Part shown: positions 19,399 to 25,846 of the stretch, one piece after another
Position numbering within the stretch: position 1 is the stretch's first letter
Layout of the letters: every line of letters begins with the position of its first letter
Origin: Ochromonas danica
Taxonomy: Eukaryota > Sar > Chrysophyceae > Chromulinales > Chromulinaceae
Reading direction: 5' to 3'
DNA length: 25,846 nt
NCBI GenBank assembly: GCA_015146655.1
Contig: VKHL01000252.1
Location: 1-25,846, forward strand
Notes under the pieces: generated by a model
Databases searched by the model: none
Told to the model about the DNA's origin: nothing
The model's input: only the letters and a program-made list of their open reading frames with translations
Translations under genes and position numbers: made by a program

Positions 19399-20525
19399 TT
19401 AGTAGCCAAAGAACTTTTCCAATTCAACAGGCCCCACCTGATAAGGAACGAAAGGGTATTCCGTGGCAATGACTTCTTCATGCTTTGCCTCTGCTGTGGC
19501 TGCCTCTCGCTGCATGTGAAGATCGTAACTATAGACAGCCGCTGGTCGACCAGGAGAGAGAAAGTAGAGATCATCAGAGGGCTGGAAGAAGGCATAGACA
19601 TTCAGCTTCCCTAGCAACTCATCACTCTTGCTTAACTCTTCCACAGTAACAAAGCGATCTTGTGATGAATCTCGCGATGAGATTTGCCACTGCATGGCAT
19701 AGTCTGACTGAGACACCACCGCGGCTTTGTTGGATGATCCTTCTTCTTCCTGACGAGTGTGTTTCTATCAACATGGAAGTGTTCCTATGAAGGAGGAGGT
19801 ATGAGTGCAAGGGTAATGACTGTATGGTGCCTTACTTGGTGGATGTATTCCACAGCATTGATCGACCCGGCAAAGACTGTAATGCTGCGCTTCTTCGTCA
19901 CCAACTCGAAGACTCCATGTCCCGTCTTGTCATGGTAGCTGATCTTCCATCTATTGGCAGGAGAGGAGAACCAATTAGGTGCTCTTTGGAAGGCATAGGC
20001 TGCATTGTCGATGATTGTCTCTGGGGAGAAGGCGTGGACCACTTGGCGCAGATTGAAAGGATGGTCTTCACGTGGATGAGAGTCCACCTGCACATATCTC
20101 CTCTCTATGACAGCATCTCTCCCAATCTCAGGCAGCAGAGCAATGGAGAACTTCTGCAAGCCTGGCAGATGCCCCGTGAGAGTGAGGCGGTCAGTGGGCA
20201 GAACTGAAGAAAACTCTGCGCCTGTGAAAGATATTTCAGTTTTCCATTTCCCGATCATGAAAGGTGGATACCAAAAGTCATCTGAGAGTCTATTAATAGG
20301 CGCTAGTGGCTCAATCGACTGCAACAAGTTCTGTGCTTCTGCCTTCTCCACAGCGAAAACTGCGGGTGGGGAGAAGACAGGCTGATTTCTTGCAAATCGT
20401 GTGATCTCTTGAGGCGCTCTCTCCACCCCCAACTCATGGATAGCATTAGGTGAGAATGTGGCAAGAAATACGCCTAGTAGAGGTCGAAGCAATCGCCTCA
20501 ATCCTGATGTTGTTGCTAACACCAT
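19399..20525 (-). CDS. DUF6816-like protein, probably plastid-targeted
   Basis: Exons 20525-19836 and 19749-19399 join in phase 0 (86-nt intron GTAAGG...GTCAG) to give 346 aa. The N terminus (MVLATTSGLRRLLRPLLGVF, then LATFSP) is basic-hydrophobic and ends in a Phe-containing motif, which could be a signal plus plastid transit start. The core (SDDFWYPPFMIGKWKTEISF, IERRYVQVDSHPRE, RWKISYHD) resembles the DUF6816 family of cyanobacteria and algae, whose members have an FxxGxW-like motif after a Pro-rich lead. The assignment is from memory of the pattern, not a search. The protein is probably a soluble beta-rich plastid or thylakoid factor; its function is unknown. Antisense to the next gene the frame stays open well upstream, but the ATG at 20525 is the natural start. 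Confidence 0.65.
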
Positions 20526-20650
20526 CTTGATGAGAGAAATGGACAAGTGTTTTTTGCACGGGAAAAGTTGTTTTTGGAGATTCGATTTCCATGGAACTTC
20601 TGTGGAATAGAGTGGAAAAGGAAACGAACTAAGCACTCTAATAAGAGAAG
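20526..20650. promoter_or_regulatory. Compact divergent promoter (125 bp)
   Basis: Only 125 bp separate the start codons of the DUF6816-like gene (-) and the ankyrin gene (+), so the two must share promoter DNA and may be co-regulated. No clear TATA box is seen. Confidence 0.5.
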
Positions 20651-21580
20651 ATGAAAGCTCTGCTTCAAAAGCAGCAAGAATCTGAGAAGTATCGAGCCAT
20701 CCTCTCAGGTGGTGAGGGAGAGGATCGCATAGTGGAGAAGACAGTGGAAGAGAAGGTGGACCACTGCAAGCACCTGCAGTACGACCTCCACCACCAACTC
20801 TTCGCTGTCTCATACACTTCTCTCCACAAGGCTGCTGCTGAGAACTCCCTAGTGGGGGTCAAATACTTCCTCAACAGGAGGAGCAAGGAATACACCCCCA
20901 TCGATCGCCTAGACAAGCACGGCTACACTGCCCTGCACTGTGCCTCTGAGCGAGGCTGTGCTGACGTGGTCCGCCACCTGCTAGAAGAAGAATGTGATGT
21001 TAACATTCGCTCTTCCTATGACCTCACCCCTCTCATGCTGGCTTGCAAGGCCAATCAGCTCTCCATCATTCCTATTCTTCTAGAGGCTGGCGCGGACATC
21101 AACCTCGTCACCAAGGCAGGCTTGAATTGTATCCACTTCGCAGCGCAAAGTGACAATGCTGGGCCTATCGAGTGTATCGCAGACTTCTTCCACTATGAGA
21201 AGTCTTCCTCAGTGCTGAGCTTGAGTGAGAAGAATTGGATTGAAGCCACGGGGCCGATCTCTCTTAACTATGACTACATCCCTCCCAATCACCCTTTCTA
21301 CGCCATCATGAAGGCACTCAACCAACCGTCGAATAACAAGCTCACACCGTTACATATGGCCTGCCAAGCGAACTCTCTGCATTCCGCGGAGGCACTCTTG
21401 CAGTTGGGGGTTCATATGAATATACCTGATGGGTCTGGTGAGACTCCCTTGCACAAAGCGGGTCGAGGAGGGTTTCATGTTGTCTATAACCTTCTGCTAA
21501 GCTATGGAGCCCTAGAAAGTGTTCGGAATATCTTCCATCAAACAGCTAATGATCTCCTCATGGACAAAGAGCCTTCTTAG
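20651..21580 (+). CDS. Ankyrin-repeat protein, single exon
   Basis: An uninterrupted 309-aa protein. The first 50 residues are charged and helical. Ankyrin repeats follow: SLHKAAAENSLVGVKYFL, TALHCASERGCADVVRHLL, TPLMLACKANQLSIIPILL and a diverged NCIHFAAQSDN. After an insert of about 45 residues come TPLHMACQANSLHSAEALL and TPLHKAGRGGFHVVYNLLL, about six repeats in all. Each shows the TPLH turn and the two-helix spacing with an inter-repeat Asp/Asn. The repeats form a protein-binding solenoid; no catalytic domain is attached. The partner is unknown. Confidence 0.88.
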   Translation: MKALLQKQQESEKYRAILSGGEGEDRIVEKTVEEKVDHCKHLQYDLHHQLFAVSYTSLHKAAAENSLVGVKYFLNRRSKEYTPIDRLDKHGYTALHCASERGCADVVRHLLEEECDVNIRSSYDLTPLMLACKANQLSIIPILLEAGADINLVTKAGLNCIHFAAQSDNAGPIECIADFFHYEKSSSVLSLSEKNWIEATGPISLNYDYIPPNHPFYAIMKALNQPSNNKLTPLHMACQANSLHSAEALLQLGVHMNIPDGSGETPLHKAGRGGFHVVYNLLLSYGALESVRNIFHQTANDLLMDKEPS

Positions 21581-21704
21581 TCCCTCATCCTTCCTTCTCT
21601 TCAACTGATCATGGTATAATTGCAAAAATTAAATGTGGAGTAAGAGATGACATGATGTAATTGTAATTGTAATACCTATAGCTAAAGCTACAGCCTAAAG
21701 AGCA

Positions 21705-21764
21705 GAATAGTGAAATTTCACTATTCAAAGGATTTCCTTAATTAAGTAAAGGATTTCCTTAATT
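21705..21764. repeat. 22-bp perfect palindrome followed by a 17-bp direct repeat
   Basis: Positions 21705-21726 form a perfect 22-bp palindrome (GAATAGTGAAA and its complement). The 17-mer AAAGGATTTCCTTAATT occurs at 21727-21743 and again at 21748-21764. The block lies between the ankyrin stop codon and the LRR gene start. Confidence 0.9.
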
Positions 21765-21814
21765 CTGGAAACGGTCGTGCAGCATCAGGCAGATCAACAC
21801 TAACTAGACGACTG

Positions 21815-21832
21815 TACTGTACTGTACTGTAC
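21815..21832. repeat. Short tandem repeat (ACTGT)n
   Basis: About four tandem copies of a five-base ACTGT unit, just upstream of the LRR gene start. A simple repeat with no clear function. Confidence 0.7.
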
Positions 21833-21857
21833 CCTGTCCTTGGTCCAGTCCATTTCT

Positions 21858-24800
21858 ATGCTCCAGGTTGGTAATGAGAATCAACTTATTGTCCATGCTG
21901 GCCCTGGCCCTGGTGGTGGCGGTGGCGGTGGTGGTGCTGTAGTTGTGTATTCCCCTGAGGGCAAAGATGATGGCAAAGGAGCGCAGCGCCTGCTAGACCA
22001 TTACATCGACCATGTTGTCAACCAACGCAAAGACCCTCCTCAGGTCACTGTCCCTAGTGAACGACTGACCGAGGCATTCCATGGAGCCTCCTTTGCCGAG
22101 CAGCTGGATTCCATCGAGTTGCGTAACATCCCGTACAGATCACAAATCTCCATCCAAGCCCATGCTACACCTAGTCTGACTACTAACCAGAAGAAGAGGT
22201 TCATGGTCATCACAGAGAGGATCAAAGCAGATGACGCTTCTTTGATTCAAGTCAAACTGTCTAATGAAGGAGTAGATGACTTTGTCTTGCATCAGATTTG
22301 CTCAGGTTTGACTTTCAACACACACTTGCAGTACCTCATCCTACACAATAACTACATCACAGACAAAGGGGTCAAGAGACTATGTGGTGTCTTAGCATGT
22401 CATCCTCGTTGTCATACCTTGTGGTTATCAGCCAATAAGGTCTCTGACATTGGTATGCGATGTTTGGCTAATCTCTTGCAGAAGAATCATCAGCTACGAG
22501 AACTCAACCTGTCTAACCGATGGCCATCACAGGTCTGGGCACAGAAGGAGTTTGAAGTACATCCTCATGTGACCTATATTGGTGCACAGTATCTCTCTCA
22601 GGCTCTGCAGCAGGTAGGAGGAGGAGGAGGTGGAGGAGGAGGAGGAGGAGGAGGTACCTCTTCCTCTTCGTTGACTTCTCTCTCCCTTGCTGACCAACGC
22701 CTACGAGATGACGGCGCTACACTACTCTTTGATATCCTCTCCTACACTATGCTTCGAGCATTGAATCTTCGTGGTAACGAGCTGACCAATAAATGCTGTC
22801 CGTCACTTCAGAATGCGTTGAGTTTGAATCCTGTGCTGGAGAAGTTAGTCTTGTCTAAGAATCAGATCGCTGACAATGGAGCGGTGGCTATCGCTGAAGG
22901 CATCAAAGTGAACCACTTCTTACAGACGTTAGACCTCTCAGATAATCGAATAGGTAACCAGGGAATGGTCTTTCTGTCTCGTGCTATTGCCAAGAACACG
23001 ACCATTACCTCTTTGATTACTGTAGGTAATCCTAGTCATGATCATCGAGCTGAGCTATTAGCTGCAACACGTAATAGTAGTATTATTGCGAAGAGTGCAG
23101 GGTGGAGGAAGAGTTTGATTGTGGAGATTCAAGACTTGGCTGCTGTCCCTGTCACTGTCCCTGTGCCTGTGCCTGTAGCAGCAGTAGGCCATGACGTCAT
23201 CACTGAAGCCTCTTCTCCCTCTCCCTCTCCCTCTCCCTCTCCCTCTGCCTCTCTCTCCCTCGCTACTCCAGGTGGTGGTGGTAGTAGTAGTAGCAGAATG
23301 TCGTTCTCTCAAATGAACCCTTCTCCCTTCCGAAGAACGAGTCGAGCGGGATCGTTCAGTCGTAGTGATGTCGAGGTACATGGTCGCAGAGGATTGACGA
23401 GGTCATTCACTACCCCTGCCCCTGCCAGTCCCTCCCATCATCAATCAGCAGAAGGGTCAGAAGATCTACTAGATGCTATTGCCAAAGCAGTCTCGATAGT
23501 GAATGCAGAGGAAGCAATGGACAAGCTTGGGTCACCCTCTCGATTAACACAATCTTCAGACCACGAGGAGGAAACACCTGGTGGTAGTGATTCAGAGAGA
23601 AGTGAAGGAGGAGGAGGAGGGGCCGTTATTCAAAGCAGTTCAGGGAAGAAGAAGCGTGTACCACGATTGAGCAAGGATCTGGGTAAAATGGTGAGCATCC
23701 CCAATATCCAGCATATTGGTATGAAGCCTGTGCGAACCAACGTGTCAGACTACGGCGACTCCAATGAACATCTGCTCTACCTCAAGATTGCCACTGAAGA
23801 TGACCCTCCTGATGCTAAGCCAACTTCTCTTGTGAGGATTGGTTTGGATCATTTCGCAGAGAAAGAGAAATTGCGAGCAGAAAGACAAAACATTGAATAC
23901 AAACGAGTAAGTTACAGTACTTCACCTACAGTATCTACAGTATCTACTAGCCGTTTGGTGATGACATCTTGCTCTTGTTTTCCAGCAAAAAGCTGTCAAG
24001 TTGAGGGATAAGCCCAAGCAACTCATCAAAGAGACTGCCCCGCCTCCTCTTCCCAAGAAGTTTTGGTCATATTGGCGGATGAAGGTGAGGCTGACAATAT
24101 CACTACAACAGTCAGTTACAGTCTATCTAGCCTTGGTACTGATGATTGCTTCATTATTAATAGACTTTACAAACTTATCCCAAAGGTATTGACCACACAA
24201 GAGGATGTACCAGTACGAGGCTGGATCCTGTGGTCATCCCTCCCTTGGCCATCACAGCCAACGAAGAGACTGACCAGCAGCCACCAGCACTCACTGATGG
24301 AGAGAGTTCACTAGCGGACAGTGAAGCAGGCGGAAGTATGCAGAGTGCTGTGTCTCTGTCATCAACTGTCCGCGATGTGGTGGAACGGAAGACGAAGCAA
24401 GAGGAGGAGAAGACAGCTGAGGAGGCCATGCATGAAGCAGCCATTGCTTCACTGCGCAGCCTCTATGACCGCGTCGACACCACCAACCCTTGGAATCGGT
24501 ATGTCGCTTATAAAGAAGACCTTCTCAAGCCAGAAGACGAGCGCAAGCTGGGATACTATCGTCACCTGGGCTTCTCTGGGAGGTACTTCACTGCGGGACA
24601 AGTCCTGGCAGCGCGAAGGAAGGAGAAAGCAATTCAATTGGGCCTTCTCGATGCTAATAAACCCGCAAGCCGCCAAGAAAACTCTTCAACGAGTAGCAGC
24701 AAAGGCAAAGAGAAAGATAAGAGCAAGCAGACACAAGAGCCATCTGCTCTACCGCCAGTGCAAACAGAGAGAGGGAAGAAGATGAAGAAGAAAGGCGAGG

Positions 24801-24871
24801 GTTTCGTCACCACCAAACTGGTTATGACCATTGCCACTGCCAATCCATTGCGTATGCCTGGCGATAGGTGA
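21858..24871 (+). CDS. Large leucine-rich-repeat protein (RI/NLR-type LRRs), low-complexity middle
   Basis: Three exons (21858-23906, 23986-24084, 24164-24871) join in phase 0 to give 951 aa. A Gly-rich stretch opens the protein. From about residue 120 there are long RI-type LRRs: LQYLILHNNYITDKGVKRL, CHTLWLSANKVSDIGMRCL, LRELNLSN, LRALNLRGNELTNK, LEKLVLSKNQIADNGAVAI and LQTLDLSDNRIGNQGMVFL. They are interrupted by a (Gly)n loop from a GGA microsatellite. The middle (about 430-640) is low complexity: Val-Pro repeats, Ser-Pro repeats, Gly and Ser runs. The C-terminal part has a conserved-looking segment (NPWNRYVAYKEDLLKPEDER) and a Lys-rich tail. No NACHT or kinase domain is present. It is probably a scaffold; the function is unknown. 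An upstream exon cannot be excluded, since the next in-frame start is only TTG at 21840. Confidence 0.8.
22616..22656 (+). repeat. GGA/GGT trinucleotide repeat encoding a poly-Gly loop
   Basis: An in-frame run of GGA and GGT codons inserts about 13 Gly between two LRRs, where a loop can tolerate length change. Confidence 0.9.
23215..23247 (+). repeat. Hexanucleotide (CCCTCT)n repeat encoding Ser-Pro
   Basis: About five CCCTCT units in frame give alternating Pro-Ser in the low-complexity middle of the LRR protein. Neighbouring CCTGTG/CCTGTC units give Val-Pro repeats. Confidence 0.85.
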
Positions 24872-25202
24872 TGGTATTGACGTTGTTGCGATAGCTAACA
24901 ATACAACAGGGTGAGGTTTGGATGAGGTTGACTGTACAGGACAGATGATACTGTACTATAATAATGACTAGCTTGTTGTACCTACAGTATAGTACTGTAC
25001 TCTACTATAGTACAAGTATATTGTAAATAGTGTAATAGAAAGAACGTTCTATGGAATAGTGAAGATGATGTTACTGGACTCCCCATACTACTCTGTGGTC
25101 ATTTCTACCTGAATGATGGATAGCAGTGTTATTAGCATGATGAAGTCAACAAATTTGCGTAGCATAGCTCGGTGTCTCAATTAGTTTCAAGTATAGAATG
25201 GA
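24872..25202. other. Convergent intergenic region with TACTGTA/CTATAGTA motifs
   Basis: These 331 bp follow the LRR stop codon. Short self-complementary pieces such as CTATAGTA and TATAGTACTGTAC recur at 24940-25020. The stretch is AT-rich and non-coding, probably 3' UTR and spacer. Confidence 0.4.
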
Positions 25203-25756
25203 TTACATAGAGCGAAGTCTCTTGAAGCGTCTTGGGGGTGGCATTTCTCCCTTTGTCTCTTCGTACTTGACGGTCAGGACACAGTTCTCCACATGAACGA
25301 AGGAGAACCACTTTCATCTGCAGAGTATGATAGACATCGCTGGAATCGGCAATGGACAGAATGTCAGACTCGTCATCAGCTTGACTCCGATAGTCAGACA
25401 GAGTAAGAGAGTGGTTCCTTGCTCTGTCTGACTATCGGAGTCAAGTTGATGACGAGTCTGACATTCTGTCCATTGCCGATTCCAGCGATGTCTATCATAC
25501 TCTGCAGATGAAAGAATCAGAATGTCCATGCACGTAATCAAAGCAGAACTTGCGTGTGGCATCTTCAATCTTGAAAAGGACAGCAAGCAAAAGGTCATTG
25601 TTGTCATAATAGATCGTTGACTTCTCGTCGCCGAAATCAACAATGAATAAAGAATAAATCAACTACTGCTTCCCCTCTACCTTTATCATTGGAAAATGAA
25701 GATTTGCCGTATGTATCGTATCTTACTCTGTAGACTACTGTGTGTTGCTGGTTCAT
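25203..25756 (-). CDS. Uncertain small gene with a hairpin intron
   Basis: A three-exon model (25756-25727, 25662-25501, 25310-25203) joins in phase 0 to give 99 aa. Exon 2 reads LIYSLFIVDFGDEKSTIYYD, NNDLLLAVLFKIEDATRKFC and on to HSDSFICR. Exon 3 reads WFSFVHVENCVLTVKYEE and ends PPPRRFKRLRSM before the stop. Composition and splice sites (GTAAGA...GCAGTAG; GTATGA...GAAAG) look real, but I recognise no family. The C-terminal pattern VKYEE...RRFKRLR faintly recalls the end of ATP-dependent ligase OB folds; this is weak. The second intron (190 nt) is almost exactly the hairpin at 25311-25514. The start could lie further upstream, since the small exon 1 is the least certain part. It could also be a remnant. 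Confidence 0.38.
25311..25514. repeat. Near-perfect long hairpin, 93-bp arms, 18-nt loop
   Basis: The left arm (25311-25403) is the reverse complement of the right arm (25422-25514) at 92 of 93 positions; the loop is 25404-25421. Each arm end carries TCTGCAGAGTATGA read inward, so both a GTATGA donor and, from the opposite arm, a CTGCAG acceptor exist on either strand. On the minus strand it can be removed as a 190-nt intron. One frame of the arm reads as an acidic peptide (SDYRSQADDESD...). There is no target-site duplication. It resembles the hairpin at 1646-1829 in size, loop length and splice framing. Confidence 0.9.
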
Positions 25757-25846
25757 CAATGAATACAAGTGACTTTAGTCTTCATCCCAAAGACTTCAGG
25801 TTTCTAGATTACCAAGAGATGAATGACAGTGTTTTTAACAAACTGC

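Noticed and set aside
20526-20813. Long N-terminal extension of the DUF6816-like protein
   Set aside because: The open frame lies antisense to the start of the ankyrin gene and begins with low-quality Arg/Gly sequence; the ATG at 20525 gives a targeting peptide directly.
24085-24192. Read-through of intron 2 of the LRR gene as a membrane segment
   Set aside because: The frame stays open to a stop at 24190, but splicing GTGAGG to AATAG at 24163 joins the long downstream exon in phase, which fits better.
24940-25020. TACTGTA/CTATAGTA-rich stretch as a structured element
   Set aside because: The short self-complementary pieces are not arranged as one stable hairpin and look like simple AT-rich sequence.
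25314-25643. 109-codon minus-strand ORF across the right hairpin
   Set aside because: It is in a different frame from the better exon-like reading and runs through the palindrome; composition is poor.

Overview
The window looks like nuclear DNA from a unicellular eukaryote, most likely a photosynthetic stramenopile (ochrophyte alga). Genes are packed on both strands and broken by short GT-AG introns, mostly 45-130 nt. Several products are purely eukaryotic: a kinesin-9, ribosomal protein eS1, a PPM1G-type phosphatase and a KE4-type ZIP transporter. Two proteins start with a signal-peptide-like segment followed by a Phe-containing motif, which resembles the bipartite plastid presequence of algae with a red-algal secondary plastid. 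Kinesin-9 suggests a cell that builds flagella at some stage. The lineage call is inference; no search could be run.

Layout, left to right: the 5' part of an ankyrin-repeat gene (-) running off the left edge; a 1.26-kb gene-poor stretch with two fold-back inverted repeats; kinesin-9 (-); a CaMKK/GRIK-like kinase (+, 4 exons); a double-SET protein with a signal peptide (+); a conserved coiled-coil protein (-, 3 exons); an aldo/keto reductase (+, 2 exons); a ZIP zinc transporter (-, 2 exons); ribosomal protein eS1/RPS3A (+, 5 exons); a plastid-targeted degenerate SDR (+, 4 exons); an organellar GGQ release-factor-like protein (-, 2 exons); a PPM1G-like PP2C phosphatase (+, 7 exons); a DUF6816-like putative plastid protein (-, 2 exons); an ankyrin protein (+); a large RI-type LRR protein (+, 3 exons); and a small uncertain gene (-). 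Neighbours are mostly divergent with short shared promoters (125-440 bp) or convergent with short tails (109-580 bp). They do not form one pathway; the window is housekeeping gene space.

The most unusual signal is two nearly perfect long hairpins, at 1646-1829 and 25311-25514. Their arms are 83 and 93 bp with 2 and 1 mismatches, and each has an 18-nt loop. Each is framed by a GTATG donor and an AG acceptor, so each can be read as an intron of 190-191 nt made almost wholly of the hairpin. The second one sits between two open exon-like stretches. This fits intron-generating fold-back elements (introners), or inverted duplications that make hairpin RNA. A third, older fold-back element (about 187 bp, possible 6-bp target duplication) lies at 1152-1338. 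No retroelement, CRISPR array, rRNA or tRNA was recognised.
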